A DNA stretch of 64,000 nt from Mucilaginibacter pankratovii (GTDB taxonomy: Bacteria; Bacteroidota; Bacteroidia; Sphingobacteriales; Sphingobacteriaceae): contig NZ_JACWMY010000003.1 in assembly GCF_014773265.1 (NCBI RefSeq), positions 372,001 to 436,000 of the forward strand, in the 5' to 3' direction. Positions within the stretch are counted from its first letter, which is position 1. Every line of letters starts with the position of its first letter. A program made the translations under genes and the position numbers. The notes under the pieces are model-generated. The model made no database searches. It worked only from the letters and a program-made list of their open reading frames with translations, and was not told the origin of the DNA. Below are positions 1 through 9,675 of the stretch, piece by piece.

Positions 1-2564
1 TTAAAGAAGTTGCCCCGGTTGCAGAAGCACCAAAGGTAGAAGCCCCTGTGGTAGAAGCGCCAAAAGCGCCAGAGCCTGTTAAAGAGGTTGTTGCCCCTGT
101 TGCGGAAGCACCAAAAGCGCCCGAGCCTGTTAAAGAAGTTGCGGCACCTGTTGCGGAAGCACCAAAAGCACCCGAGCCTGTTAAAGAAGTTGCGGCACCT
201 GTTGCGGAAGCACCAAAAGCACCCGAGCCTGTTAAAGAAGTTGCTGCACCTGTTGTAGAAACTCCTGCAGCGGTAGAGGAAGGCGACGACGTTATCCGCG
301 CGAGCGCAGAACGCCTTAGCGGACCAAAAATTATAGGCAAAATACAACTGCCGGTTAGTAATACGCCCAAGCGTGGCGGTCCGGTTGCATCATCGTCAAA
401 TGCTGCGGGTAACGCGGCAGATCATAAGCGTAAACGTAAACGTAAAGACGCGCAAGGTGGCGGCGGCGGCCAGGGTGGCAATAGCACCGGGCAGCAGGCA
501 CCGCCAAGCGGCCCTATCAATCCAAACCGTCCCGATTTTAGGAACAGGCCAAGCGGCCCTCCCGGAGGCGGCGCAGGTAATCGCCCCGATTTTAGAGGCG
601 GAGGTAACAGGAATTCGCCGCCAAGTACCGGCCCTAAGGAAGAACCTACTGAAAAAGATATACAAGACCAGATCAAAGCAACGCTTGCACGTTTAAGCGG
701 TGCAGGTAAATCCGGTAAGTTTGCACAGCGTGCTAAGTTCCGCCGTCAGAAGCGTGATGATGTTGCTGCAACCGCCGAAGAACTGGCAATGGAGCAGGAT
801 GCACAATCCAAAGTGATCAAGGTTACCGAGTTTGTTACCGCGAACGAGCTGGCTTTGATGATGGATGTATCTGTTACGCAGATCATCTCCACTTGTATGA
901 GTTTGGGTATGTTCGTATCCATCAACCAGCGTTTGGATGCCGAAACTTTAAGCATTGTTGCTGATGAGTTTGGTTTCCAGGTAGAGTTTGTAAAACCACA
1001 GGATGAAGAAGCAAATTTAGATTCGCCTGATGAGCCGGATCAGTTGATACCGCGTGCACCAATCGTGACCATAATGGGCCACGTTGACCACGGTAAAACA
1101 TCCTTGCTCGATTTTATCCGCAAAACCAACGTTATCGGCGGTGAAGCAGGGGGCATAACCCAGCACATTGGCGCTTACGAAGTAACTTTGCCGGATGATA
1201 AAGGAAAAATCACCTTCCTGGATACACCGGGCCACGAGGCGTTTACCGCCATGCGTGCCAGGGGTGCACAGGTAACAGATATTGTTATTATTGTAATTGC
1301 TGCTGATGATAGCGTGATGCCGCAAACCCGCGAGGCCATAAACCACGCGCAGGCTGCAGGTGCACCAATCATTTTCGCATTCAACAAGATAGACAGGCCG
1401 GGTGCCAACGCAGATAAAGTGCGCGAGCAATTGTCTGCCATGAACATACTGGTAGAAGAATGGGGTGGTAAATACCAAACCCAGGAAATATCTGCCAAAA
1501 CAGGCTTAAATATCGAACTACTGTTAGAGAAAGTATTGCTTGAAGCAGAATTGCTTGAGCTTACCGCTAACCCTAACAAACGTGCCGTTGGTACGGTAAT
1601 AGAATCGGCCCTGGATAAAGGCCGTGGTATTGTTACTACGGTACTGGTACAGGCAGGCCGCCTAAAAGTGGGCGACCCGATATTAGCAGGTTGCTACAGC
1701 GGCCGTGTAAAAGCATTAACCAACGAGCGTGGCCAGCGCGTAGATTCGGCAGGCCCATCTACACCGGTACAGGTGCTGGGTATGCAGGGCGCACCAACAG
1801 CGGGCGACAAGTTCAACGCACTGGAAAGCGAAGTGGAAGCACGTGAAATTGCCAACAAACGTTTACAATTACAACGCGAGCAGGGCTTACGTACACAGAA
1901 ACACATCACACTTGATGAAATTGGCCGCCGTTTGGCAGTTGGTAACTTTAAGGAACTTAACATTATTGTTAAGGGTGACGTGGATGGTTCTATCGAGGCG
2001 TTGTCAGATTCGTTACTGAAACTTTCTACCGAGCAGATACAGGTTAACATTATATCGAAAGCGGTTGGTCAGATCTCAGAAAGCGACGTATTGCTGGCTT
2101 CGGCATCAGATGCGATCATCATCGGTTTCCAGGTACGCCCTTCGGGAGGTGCGCGTAAACTGGCCGAGGCAGAACAGATCGATATCAGGTTATACTCTAT
2201 CATCTACGATGCGATCAATGAGATCAAAGCAGCGATGGAAGGTATGCTTGCACCAACCTTCGAAGAGAAGATTGTTGCTAACGTAGAGATCCGCGACGTA
2301 TTCAAGATCAGCAAGGTGGGTACAATTGCAGGTTGTATGGTGTTGGATGGTAAAATTACCCGTAACAGCAAGATCCGTATCATTCGCGATGGCGTGGTAA
2401 TCCATACCGGCGAACTGGCCTCACTGAAACGCTTTAAAGACGACGTGAAAGAAGTTGCAACCGGTTACGAGTGCGGTTTGAACATCAACAACTACAACAA
2501 CATAGAAGTTGGCGATATAGTAGAAGCATACGAAAACGTAGAAGTGAAGCGCAAGCTAGCTTAA
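1..2564 (+). CDS. infB: Translation initiation factor IF-2 (5' end cut by window)
   Basis: IF-2 is the cytoplasmic GTPase that brings initiator tRNA to the 30S subunit and promotes subunit joining. The reading frame is open to the left window edge (first full codon at base 3), and the GTG at 48 is just a Val inside a repeat, so the true start is upstream of the window. The visible part has an Ala/Pro/Glu/Lys-rich N-terminal segment built from 17-residue repeats, a Gly/Pro/Arg-rich linker, the IF2_N fold, then the G domain: G1 GHVDHGKT at about base 1077, followed by [12 protein letters not shown] and SAK. Domains II, III and the C-terminal tRNA-binding domain follow, ending in a normal IF-2 tail. 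In most bacteria infB follows nusA; that neighbour would lie outside. Followed by a strong terminator. Identity is certain; only the N-terminus is missing. Confidence 0.98.
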   Translation, partial: KEVAPVAEAPKVEAPVVEAPKAPEPVKEVVAPVAEAPKAPEPVKEVAAPVAEAPKAPEPVKEVAAPVAEAPKAPEPVKEVAAPVVETPAAVEEGDDVIRASAERLSGPKIIGKIQLPVSNTPKRGGPVASSSNAAGNAADHKRKRKRKDAQGGGGGQGGNSTGQQAPPSGPINPNRPDFRNRPSGPPGGGAGNRPDFRGGGNRNSPPSTGPKEEPTEKDIQDQIKATLARLSGAGKSGKFAQRAKFRRQKRDDVAATAEELAMEQDAQSKVIKVTEFVTANELALMMDVSVTQIISTCMSLGMFVSINQRLDAETLSIVADEFGFQVEFVKPQDEEANLDSPDEPDQLIPRAPIVTIMGHVDHGKTSLLDFIRKTNVIGGEAGGITQHIGAYEVTLPDDKGKITFLDTPGHEAFTAMRARGAQVTDIVIIVIAADDSVMPQTREAINHAQAAGAPIIFAFNKIDRPGANADKVREQLSAMNILVEEWGGKYQTQEISAKTGLNIELLLEKVLLEAELLELTANPNKRAVGTVIESALDKGRGIVTTVLVQAGRLKVGDPILAGCYSGRVKALTNERGQRVDSAGPSTPVQVLGMQGAPTAGDKFNALESEVEAREIANKRLQLQREQGLRTQKHITLDEIGRRLAVGNFKELNIIVKGDVDGSIEALSDSLLKLSTEQIQVNIISKAVGQISESDVLLASASDAIIIGFQVRPSGGARKLAEAEQIDIRLYSIIYDAINEIKAAMEGMLAPTFEEKIVANVEIRDVFKISKVGTIAGCMVLDGKITRNSKIRIIRDGVVIHTGELASLKRFKDDVKEVATGYECGLNINNYNNIEVGDIVEAYENVEVKRKLA
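48..251 (+). repeat. Four 51-bp in-frame tandem repeats in infB
   Basis: Four consecutive 51-base units (48-98, 99-149, 150-200, 201-251) each encode a 17-residue block of the type [17 protein letters not shown]. Units 2 to 4 are almost identical in DNA as well as in protein. The pattern continues to the left edge in degenerate form, so the array is probably longer. It falls in the disordered, lineage-variable N-terminal extension of IF-2. Confidence 0.95.
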
Positions 2565-2587
2565 GCGAATTTGTTTAGATAAAGGAA

Positions 2588-2616
2588 AAGGGACGGCGAA
2601 AGCTGTCCCTTTTTTA
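2588..2616 (+). terminator. Intrinsic terminator of infB
   Basis: A 10-bp stem (2588-2597 with 2602-2611, one G-T pair) closed by a GAAA tetraloop is followed directly by a T run. It sits 24 bases after the infB stop codon. Confidence 0.9.
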
Positions 2617-2645
2617 ATTTGTGCCTATTTAACAGTAGGCCTCAA

Positions 2646-2756
2646 CGTCATGCCGAATTTATTTCGGCACCCCATACGGCAGGTGAGTGGATGCAAAGTG
2701 GATATGTATTGTGGTTACCTTTATGATGGGGGTTCTGAAACAAGTTCAGAATGACG
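2646..2756. repeat. Imperfect palindromic intergenic element
   Basis: The arms 2646-2675 and 2726-2756 are inverted copies of each other with about three quarters identity, both carrying the outer CGTCAT...CCCCAT pattern. Each arm also contains its own perfect 7-bp hairpin (TGCCGAA/TTCGGCA at 2651-2669; TTCTGAA/TTCAGAA at 2733-2751). It lies between the convergent genes infB and murF and is not coding. It looks like a member of a dispersed repeat family. Confidence 0.7.
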
Positions 2757-2767
2757 TGATGGTATTA

Positions 2768-4117
2768 TTACAATAACCCCACCAACCGTTCCAGCGCCAT
2801 ACCGCGCGAGCCTTTAATTAAAACGGTTGCATTTGTAATTGGATTGGTTTTTAATCCTTCTATCGCATCCTCCGCGGTTAAGTAAAAAGTGGCATTTTCA
2901 GATGCTGCGCTTTTTTGGCTGAAAAAATCTTTCCCTATAAATATCCGTTCCTGAACATCGGCTTCCATCGCTTTTTTCAAAACGGATAGGTGCTCAGCCG
3001 CGGATTCGGCCCCCATCTCAAACATATCGCCTAATATCAAAACCTTGTGGCTGCCCTGCATTTTATCCATGTTCTCTATAGCCACGAACATGCTGCTGGG
3101 GTTGGCATTATAAAAATCGCAGATGAGGGTATTGGTTACAGTGCGCTGTATCTGCGAACGGTTATTCTTTGGCTCGTAGCCGGCAATACCATCGCTGATC
3201 TCCTCAGGCGTCAGTCCAAATGTGGAGCCGATACAGATTGCCACCAGTATATTATCCAGGTTGTAGGCACCCGTTAAATGAGTGGGAACGGTGTAAGTGC
3301 CACCCTCTAAATTATCCGTCCATTCCAACACAAGCAGCGGCGAACTATCCAGTAATTTCCCGCTGATGATATTGTCGGGATCTCCGTTCTTCCCGTAATA
3401 AATTACGTTAGTAAGCCGGCGTTCATCTTTCATGGCCATCAATACAGCATCATCGCTGTTAATAAAAGCAACGCCATTCGGTTTATCAATGGCACGCTCT
3501 TCATCGTTCCCTGGGGCAAGGTAATCATACATCTCCCCCTTACCTTTCCGCACGCCTTCCACGCCGCCAAAGCCCTCTAAATGCGCTTTCCCCACATTGG
3601 TAATAAGGCCATGAGTAGGTTGGGCAATGCTGCAAAGCAGCGCAATTTCTTTTTGATGGTTGGCGCCCATTTCTATCACAGCCATTTCATGTTCAGCTGT
3701 AATTTTGAGGATGGTAAGCGGCACGCCGATATGGTTATTAAGGTTCCCCTCGGTAGCCAGCGTATTAAAACGCTGGGACAATACAGCGTTGATGAGTTCT
3801 TTGGTAGTGGTTTTGCCATTGGTGCCCGTAAGCCCAATAACCGGGATGTGTAGCTGCCTGCGGTGATGGGCTGCAAGGTTTTGTAATGCGGTAAGTCCAT
3901 CGTCTACCAGGATATATTTTTCGCCAAGTGCGTATGCTGGGTTATCAATAATGGCGTACGCCGCACCCGCCTCTATCGCTTTTTCGGCGAAGGTGTTGGC
4001 ATCAAACTTATCGCCTTTAAGGGCAAAGAAGAGGCTGCCGGGTGCAATTTTACGGGTATCTGTACTGATAACCGGGTGCTGCAGGTAAAGCTGGTAGATG
4101 TCTTCGGTAGTGGCCAT
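2768..4117 (-). CDS. murF: UDP-N-acetylmuramoyl-tripeptide--D-alanyl-D-alanine ligase
   Basis: MurF adds D-Ala-D-Ala to UDP-MurNAc-tripeptide with ATP, the last cytoplasmic step of peptidoglycan precursor synthesis. The protein is about 449 residues, normal for the family. An N-terminal uridine-binding domain contains the STDTRK and GSLFFALKGD signatures; the ATP loop GTNGKTTTKE lies near residue 100; EMGANHQKEI and GKAHLEGFG follow, then the C-terminal ligase domain with a D-x-YNANP motif. I place the start at the ATG at 4117; a TTG three codons upstream (4126) is possible but less likely. The gene begins 11 bases after the stop of the DinB-like gene and probably belongs to a recQ-dinB-murF transcript. 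Away from the usual mur/dcw cluster, as is common for murF in this phylum. Confidence 0.95.
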   Translation of the reverse strand: MATTEDIYQLYLQHPVISTDTRKIAPGSLFFALKGDKFDANTFAEKAIEAGAAYAIIDNPAYALGEKYILVDDGLTALQNLAAHHRRQLHIPVIGLTGTNGKTTTKELINAVLSQRFNTLATEGNLNNHIGVPLTILKITAEHEMAVIEMGANHQKEIALLCSIAQPTHGLITNVGKAHLEGFGGVEGVRKGKGEMYDYLAPGNDEERAIDKPNGVAFINSDDAVLMAMKDERRLTNVIYYGKNGDPDNIISGKLLDSSPLLVLEWTDNLEGGTYTVPTHLTGAYNLDNILVAICIGSTFGLTPEEISDGIAGYEPKNNRSQIQRTVTNTLICDFYNANPSSMFVAIENMDKMQGSHKVLILGDMFEMGAESAAEHLSVLKKAMEADVQERIFIGKDFFSQKSAASENATFYLTAEDAIEGLKTNPITNATVLIKGSRGMALERLVGLL

Positions 4118-4128
4118 GGTATGCAATA

Positions 4129-4602
4129 TTAATCCCAGATGTCCGGGCGGTCAATATTAAGAATTCTTAGGTACGAGAGCAAGTTACCGGCATGTACACT
4201 TTCGTGGTAGGCAATGCGTAATAAGTAATCGCCGAGTTTTCTGCGCTGGTTCCTGTCTACCCGGATAATTTCAATTTCGTCCAGGTCCTGGTCGGTGTAC
4301 ATCCGCACGCTATCCAAAAATTGTTGGTGGTAAAGCGCTGCAAATGCTATTTCATCAGCCATTGTAGTAAACGACCGGCTTTCCCAGGGCGTTACGAAAT
4401 CCTCGTCTAACCTGCCCCTGGTCTTTACTATCTCGTTATAGATATATTCGGACTCCAGCATATGACGTACCATTTCGATTATCGACATGGCTTCCTCATC
4501 CGGTTTCCAGTAGATCACTTCATGCGGGATGCCTTGCACCAGTTTGATGCTGCGCCGCCGCACCTCTTCCGAGTTTAATATGATGAGTTCTGCAGCTGTC
4601 AT
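4129..4602 (-). CDS. DinB-family protein
   Basis: This 157-residue protein has the pattern of the DinB/YfiT four-helix-bundle superfamily: an early helix with a conserved His (MVRHMLESEYIYNEI), and a C-terminal HESVHAGNLLSYLR helix; such histidines usually bind a divalent metal. DinB-like proteins are mostly of unknown function; some are thiol-dependent enzymes and some are damage-inducible. Its start codon overlaps the recQ stop (ATGA at 4599-4602), which suggests translational coupling with recQ and perhaps a damage-response link, but that is inference from position. No signal peptide or membrane segment. Confidence 0.85.
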   Translation of the reverse strand: MTAAELIILNSEEVRRRSIKLVQGIPHEVIYWKPDEEAMSIIEMVRHMLESEYIYNEIVKTRGRLDEDFVTPWESRSFTTMADEIAFAALYHQQFLDSVRMYTDQDLDEIEIIRVDRNQRRKLGDYLLRIAYHESVHAGNLLSYLRILNIDRPDIWD

Positions 4603-6743
4603 GATACTTGTATTTGTCTGTTCATCCAGGCAATTACGGCCCTTATCTCGCCATAAGTATAAGCCTCTCCTAAAATTTCCTTTAATGGTGCCAGTCGTTC
4701 GTTGCCATATTTTTCAACGGCGTCTTTTATGGCCGGTATTTTTTCTTCTTTAACAATCGCAAGCACATCCAGTTCTCCGTTTTGTATAAAATTGCCTAAA
4801 TGGTTCTCAATGGTCATGGGCGATAAACCCCGCTCATGCGCGATTTCGGTAACCGTTTGCCCTTGCCTAAAGAGTGCGAGACTAACCTTGGCGGTATCCG
4901 GCACTTTTTCTTTTTTAGGTTTTCTCTCGCGTTTAGCCGATTTTTGGCTGATGCGGGATGTTAGATCTTTCTGCGTACAATATTCGGTAACCAGGCTTAA
5001 AAATTCCCTTCCGTATCTCGCCAGTTTAATATCGCCGAAACCAGAGATCTGGCGCAGCTCCTCCAGCTTTTGCGGCAGATAGGTGGCAATTTCCAGTAGA
5101 GTAGCATCGGATAAAATAATATAGGCCGGCAGGTTTTCCATCACGGCAATTTCCTGGCGTTTTTTGCGGAGGGTGTTAAGCAGTTCTGCTTCAAAATCCA
5201 GCGGGGCGGCTTCTTTTTCGTCGGTGGTTTGCGAGGAGATGAGCTCTACCTTTTCCAGGCCCTTTAGCACCGCATCGCTTTTTAGGGTGAGTTTGAGCGA
5301 CGCGTACGCGTCATCGGAAAGGCGGAGGTAGCCCATAGCTATTAGCTCGCGCAGGTAACGCTGCCAGTCGGCTTTGCTGATATCGGCACCGGCACCATAG
5401 GTTTTCAATAATTTATGTTCGCCCCAAATCTTCTCACTGCGCGATCCGCGGAGGAAATCTACAATGTAGGTAACTCCAAAGCGTTCCTTCACCCTCGCTA
5501 CCGCGGATAAAGCCTTTTGGGCGATGAGTGTGCCATCGAATTTTACAAACTCGCTGAGACAAAAATCGCAGGAGCCGCAATTATCCGGAAAATTCTCATC
5601 AAAGTATTGCATTAAATACTGGCGGCGGCAGGCATGCAGCTGGCAATAGTTCACCATATCGTCCAGCTTTTTCATCATAATGGCGCTTTGTTCGGGGTTG
5701 TTCTCCACCTGTGCAAAGCCCTTTAGCTTCATGGCATCGCCGGGCGAGTACAGCAACAGCGCATCAGAAGGCAGCCCGTCCCTGCCCGCGCGACCGGTTT
5801 CCTGGTAGTAACCTTCTATGTTCTTGGGCAGATCCACATGCACCACGTAGCGCACGTTCGATTTATTGATCCCCATGCCAAAGGCGATAGTGGCTACCAT
5901 GATCTTTACCTCATCCCGCAGGAAAGCTTCCTGGTTTTTGGCCTTGGTTTCGTTGGTTAAGCCCGCATGATAAGCCTCGGCAGAAAAACCTTCTTCCTTT
6001 AAATTCTCTGCAAGCGATTCTGTTGACTTACGCGACAAGCAGTAGATAATACCCGAATCATCCTTCCGTTCCTCCAAAAAATTAATGAGCTGGTTAAAAC
6101 TGTTCTTTTTTGGGTTGACGCGGTAGGTGATATTTTCGCGATTGAACGAGGAGATAAAAACCGCAGGTTTTTGCAGGTTTAGCTTCTCGAGGATATCTTT
6201 TTGCGTGAGCTTATCGGCAGTAGCGGTTAGCGCGATTACCGGAACGCCGGGGAACTCCTTTTTCAATCCTGCCAGCATCAGGTATTCGGGCCGGAAATCG
6301 TGCCCCCATTGCGAGATGCAGTGCGCTTCATCAATGGCTATCTGCACCACGGGAAGGGTCTTCAGGAAAACTATTAAACGATCATCTTTACCGAACAAGC
6401 GCTCCGGGGCAATGTAAAGCAAGCGCAGCTCATTGTTTTTTAAGTGAATGGCAATGTCTTTCTGCTCTTCAGGCGATTGGCTGGAATTTAAAAATGCTGC
6501 CGGGATGCCGCTCAGGTTCAGGCTGTCTACCTGGTCCTTCATTAAAGCGATCAACGGCGATATCACAACCGTTAAGCCATTTAATAATACAGCGGGCAAC
6601 TGGTAGCAAAGTGATTTACCGCCACCCGTTGGCATTAGCACCATTACATCCTGCTTGTTTAAAACATGCTGTATAATGGCTTCCTGCGAATGCCTGAAAT
6701 TGCTGTAACCAAAATATTTTTGAAGAGCGTCTAACGGATTCAT
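4599..6743 (-). CDS. recQ: ATP-dependent DNA helicase RecQ
   Basis: RecQ is a 3'-5' DNA helicase of recombination and replication-fork repair. The 714-residue protein has all expected parts: Walker A MPTGGGKS at residues 37-44, DEAH at 138-141 in IDEAHCISQWGHDFRPEY, helicase motif VI QETGRAGRDG, the RecQ zinc-binding region with CRRQYLM and CGSCDFC, a winged-helix RQC domain and an HRDC domain around residues 520-600. The C-terminus carries an additional helix-turn-helix-like segment (TVTEIAHERGLSPMTIENHL), which is also found in RecQ proteins of this phylum. First gene of the likely recQ-dinB-murF unit; the start lies against a dispersed repeat. Confidence 0.97.
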   Translation of the reverse strand: MNPLDALQKYFGYSNFRHSQEAIIQHVLNKQDVMVLMPTGGGKSLCYQLPAVLLNGLTVVISPLIALMKDQVDSLNLSGIPAAFLNSSQSPEEQKDIAIHLKNNELRLLYIAPERLFGKDDRLIVFLKTLPVVQIAIDEAHCISQWGHDFRPEYLMLAGLKKEFPGVPVIALTATADKLTQKDILEKLNLQKPAVFISSFNRENITYRVNPKKNSFNQLINFLEERKDDSGIIYCLSRKSTESLAENLKEEGFSAEAYHAGLTNETKAKNQEAFLRDEVKIMVATIAFGMGINKSNVRYVVHVDLPKNIEGYYQETGRAGRDGLPSDALLLYSPGDAMKLKGFAQVENNPEQSAIMMKKLDDMVNYCQLHACRRQYLMQYFDENFPDNCGSCDFCLSEFVKFDGTLIAQKALSAVARVKERFGVTYIVDFLRGSRSEKIWGEHKLLKTYGAGADISKADWQRYLRELIAMGYLRLSDDAYASLKLTLKSDAVLKGLEKVELISSQTTDEKEAAPLDFEAELLNTLRKKRQEIAVMENLPAYIILSDATLLEIATYLPQKLEELRQISGFGDIKLARYGREFLSLVTEYCTQKDLTSRISQKSAKRERKPKKEKVPDTAKVSLALFRQGQTVTEIAHERGLSPMTIENHLGNFIQNGELDVLAIVKEEKIPAIKDAVEKYGNERLAPLKEILGEAYTYGEIRAVIAWMNRQIQVS

Positions 6744-6776
6744 AGATGTGCAAATGTGCAGATTTCAGATGTGCAA
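6743..6776. repeat. Short dispersed repeat, copy A
   Basis: A 34-base sequence of alternating GATGTGC/AATGTGC blocks matches 26739-26772 with a single mismatch in the same orientation. It directly abuts the recQ start codon and precedes the palindrome at 6779. Confidence 0.8.
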
Positions 6777-6778
6777 TA

Positions 6779-6911
6779 AATGTCGTGTACTTAAGCTACT
6801 AAGTAGCCTCACCTAAATCCTCTCCAAAGGAGAGGACTTTTAGCCCCTCTCCTTTGGAGAGGGGTTTGGGGTGAGGCTACGCAACGGGCTAACTCTTAAG
6901 TAAACGACATT
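6779..6911. repeat. ~130-bp imperfect palindrome upstream of recQ
   Basis: The outer arms ATGTCGTGTACTTAAG (6779-) and CTTAAGTAAACGACATT (to 6911) are inverted copies, followed inward by GTAGCCTCACC and GGTGAGGCTAC arms. The centre holds two smaller palindromes, CTCTCC-AAAGGAGAG and CCTCTCC-TTTGGAGAGG. The element fills most of the divergent recQ / M14 peptidase gap (6744-7074). I see no ORF in this gap. Confidence 0.8.
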
Positions 6912-7074
6912 GATGTGCAAAATACAAATTTAAGTAATAAAATGCTAAAAATATTAGATTTTACGGATGTCTACCACCCGGTTTCTGTAACATTTACGCA
7001 ACTGAAAACCGTGTGCGGGCACAAATCAAAAAAATTCTGCATATTAGCCTTTACATCACCCCAACATTCACATT

Positions 7075-9573
7075 ATGATAAAAAGGTTACTCCTCCTTGT
7101 TATAGCTGTTGCATCTTTTTCAGCTGCCGTCGCGCAAAGCATCCAATCGCCCGAGCAATTTTTAGGGTACAAGCTTGGCGAGCAATTCACCCCGCATTAC
7201 CGTATTGTGGAGTACTTCAGATACGTGGCCACGGCATCAAAAAATGTGAAGCTGCAACAGTTTGGCAGCACCAACGAGGGGCGCCCGCAACTGGCTATGT
7301 TCATCGCATCCGACGAGAACATCGGCCGCCTGGAAGAGATCCGTCATAATAACCTAAAACTGGCCGGTATGGAAAGCGGCACAGCTAACCTGCCCAATGC
7401 GCCGGTTATTTTATGGTTGAGCTATAACGTACACGGCAACGAGCCCGCATCCAGCGAGGCCGCTATGTGGACACTGTTTGATTTGGTTGACCCGGCAAAC
7501 AGCCGTACTAAAGCGTGGTTGAAAAATACTTTAGTAGTTATCGACCCATGCCTTAACCCGGATGGGCGCGACCGCTATGTAAACTTTTATAATTCTGTTA
7601 AAGCCGGTAAACCCGACCCAAGCCCGACAGCCCGCGAACACGCCGAACCATGGCCGGGCGGCAGGGTGAACCATTACTATTTTGATTTGAACCGCGACTG
7701 GGCATGGCAGGCACAAAAAGAAACGCAAAACCGCGTTGGCCTGTATAACCAATGGCTGCCCGAAGTGCATGTAGATTACCACGAGCAAGGCATTAATGCG
7801 CCTTATTACTTTGCCCCGGCGGCGGAGCCATACCACAAGGATATTACCCAATGGCAGCGCGATTTCCAGGTTACCATTGGTAAAAACAACGCTAAGGATT
7901 TTGATAAAAACGGCTGGATGTATTTCACCAAACAGGTGTTCGATCTGTTGTACCCATCTTACGGCGATACCTATCCGCTGTACAACGGTTCTATCGGTAT
8001 GACGTATGAGCAGGGGGGTATCGGTGGCGGCCTGGCCGTAGTTACCCGCAGCGGCGATACATTAACATTGGTACAGCGTGTGGCGCACCACCACTCTACC
8101 AGCATCAGCACCATCGAAACTGCTTCGACTCATGCTACCAAACTTTTATCGGAGTTTAAAAAATTCTACGATAACAGTAAGGCCAACCCTCCCGGCCCAT
8201 ACAAAACTTATGTGATTAAAAACGATAATAACGAGAAGGTAGATCAGCTTGCCAAATTGCTGGCACGCAACGGCATCCAATATGGCTATGGCCTGGCTGC
8301 AAAAAGCATTACCGGTTTTGATTATTTCAGCGGTAAAACCGAAACCTATACTGTAGATGCAAACGACCTGGTGATAAACGCCTACCAGCCCAAAGCGGTA
8401 TTGCTTAATGTACTGATGGAGCCAACCACCTTTATTGCCGATTCGGCTACGTATGATATTACCGCCTGGGCCCTGCCTTATGCCTATGGTTTACGCGCTT
8501 ACGGTTTAAAAGAATCGTTTAAGCCTGCAACTGCAAGCTGGAATGTTGCCAAACCGGCGGTATTGACCAATACCCGCGCTTATGCTTATGTATCGTCGTG
8601 GCAATCTATTGCCGATGTGCGCTACCTGGCAGCTATCATGAAGAAGGGCATAAAAGCGCGCTATTCTGAACTGCCCTTCGAAATTGCAGGTAAGAAGTTC
8701 CCCGCAGGCTCGCTGCTGATTACCAAAGCAGGTAACGACCGTGCAGATTTTGACCAGGTAGTTACCCAAACGGCTGCAGAACTGGGCCACGAACTTACAC
8801 CCATATCTACCGGTTTTATGGATAAAGGGAACGATATAGGCTCGAGCGAGGTTAGGTTTATTAAACAGCCGCGCGTGGCGCTAATGGCCGGCGATGGTGT
8901 AAATTCCGAAGCAATGGGTGAAGTTTGGCACTTGTTTGAGCAGCAGATAGGTTACCCTATTACCCTCATCAGGTATCAGGATCTTGTCCGTACCAAATTG
9001 TCTGATTTTGATGTCGCTATTTTCCCCGATGGCCGTTACGAGGGCTTCCCTTCGGAGAAATTGCAGGCCTGGGTACGCGATGGCGGCAGGTTGATCGCTT
9101 TGGAAAATGCCGTATCGTTATTGGCCGATAAGAAGGAGTTTGGCATTAAAATGAAAGAAGCTAAAAAAGACGATAAGAAAGATAAATCGCCGGAGGTAAA
9201 AGTTTACGCCAACCGCGAGCGCGATGCCATATCATCGGGCATCCCCGGCGCTATATTTAAATTAAGTTTAGATAATACACATCCGCTGGGCTTTGGCTTG
9301 CCTAACTACTATTACTCCTTAAAAATGAACGATGATATTTACGAATTGCTTGGCGATGACGGCTGGAACGTAGGCACTGTAAAAAAAGATGCCTATGTAT
9401 CGGGCTTTGCCGGTTCGCAATCTAAGCAAAGGATAGCTAACGGTATGCTCATTGGTGTGCAAAATATGGGCCGCGGCTCGGTTATTTACCTGGCCGATGA
9501 TCCGTTGTTCCGCAGCTTCTGGGAAAACGGCAAGCTGCTGTTCAGCAACGCGGTATTTATGGTGGGGCAGTAA
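7075..9573 (+). CDS. Secreted M14-family zinc carboxypeptidase
   Basis: An 832-residue protein with a signal peptide (cleavage likely near AVAQ, residue 21) for export to periplasm or cell surface. The N-terminal half is an M14 metallocarboxypeptidase domain: HGNE at 120-123 supplies the first His and Glu zinc ligands, CLNPDGRDR near 160, DLNRDW at 205-210, VDYHEQG with the second His at about 236, and YEQGG at 311-315 offers the candidate catalytic Glu. The C-terminal half (about residues 560-830) resembles a glutamine-amidotransferase-like Rossmann fold without visible catalytic residues, a layout common in large Bacteroidota M14 enzymes. Likely degrades peptides for nutrition. Stands alone, ended by the hairpin at 9633-9663. 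The M14 assignment is firm; substrate unknown. Confidence 0.9.
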   Translation: MIKRLLLLVIAVASFSAAVAQSIQSPEQFLGYKLGEQFTPHYRIVEYFRYVATASKNVKLQQFGSTNEGRPQLAMFIASDENIGRLEEIRHNNLKLAGMESGTANLPNAPVILWLSYNVHGNEPASSEAAMWTLFDLVDPANSRTKAWLKNTLVVIDPCLNPDGRDRYVNFYNSVKAGKPDPSPTAREHAEPWPGGRVNHYYFDLNRDWAWQAQKETQNRVGLYNQWLPEVHVDYHEQGINAPYYFAPAAEPYHKDITQWQRDFQVTIGKNNAKDFDKNGWMYFTKQVFDLLYPSYGDTYPLYNGSIGMTYEQGGIGGGLAVVTRSGDTLTLVQRVAHHHSTSISTIETASTHATKLLSEFKKFYDNSKANPPGPYKTYVIKNDNNEKVDQLAKLLARNGIQYGYGLAAKSITGFDYFSGKTETYTVDANDLVINAYQPKAVLLNVLMEPTTFIADSATYDITAWALPYAYGLRAYGLKESFKPATASWNVAKPAVLTNTRAYAYVSSWQSIADVRYLAAIMKKGIKARYSELPFEIAGKKFPAGSLLITKAGNDRADFDQVVTQTAAELGHELTPISTGFMDKGNDIGSSEVRFIKQPRVALMAGDGVNSEAMGEVWHLFEQQIGYPITLIRYQDLVRTKLSDFDVAIFPDGRYEGFPSEKLQAWVRDGGRLIALENAVSLLADKKEFGIKMKEAKKDDKKDKSPEVKVYANRERDAISSGIPGAIFKLSLDNTHPLGFGLPNYYYSLKMNDDIYELLGDDGWNVGTVKKDAYVSGFAGSQSKQRIANGMLIGVQNMGRGSVIYLADDPLFRSFWENGKLLFSNAVFMVGQ

Positions 9574-9632
9574 GCTTCAGTTGCAGTTTCAGTGGGCGGT
9601 TCGCCATTTTTAATCAGCCACTATTAGTAAAC

Positions 9633-9667
9633 AAATAAGCGATGTGTTCAACATCGCTTATTTTATG
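9633..9667. terminator. Bidirectional terminator
   Basis: A perfect 13-bp stem (9633-9645 with 9651-9663) with a five-base loop is flanked by A-rich and T-rich sides. It lies between convergent genes and can stop transcription from both. Confidence 0.85.
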
Positions 9668-9675
9668 CCAACTGC

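Noticed and set aside
48..251. Possible CRISPR-like or direct-repeat array
   Set aside because: The repeats have no spacers and are in frame inside infB; they encode the known kind of disordered IF-2 N-terminal extension.
4115..4126. TTG start of murF at 4126
   Set aside because: An ATG three codons later gives a more usual N-terminus; the difference is trivial.
6915..7349. Plus-strand 144-codon ORF overlapping the M14 peptidase start
   Set aside because: It runs out of frame through the signal peptide and catalytic domain of a clear M14 gene and shows no domain of its own.
7075..9573. Functional glutamine amidotransferase in the C-terminal half of the M14 protein
   Set aside because: The Rossmann-like pattern is visible but the catalytic Cys-His-Glu set is not, so no enzymatic role is claimed.
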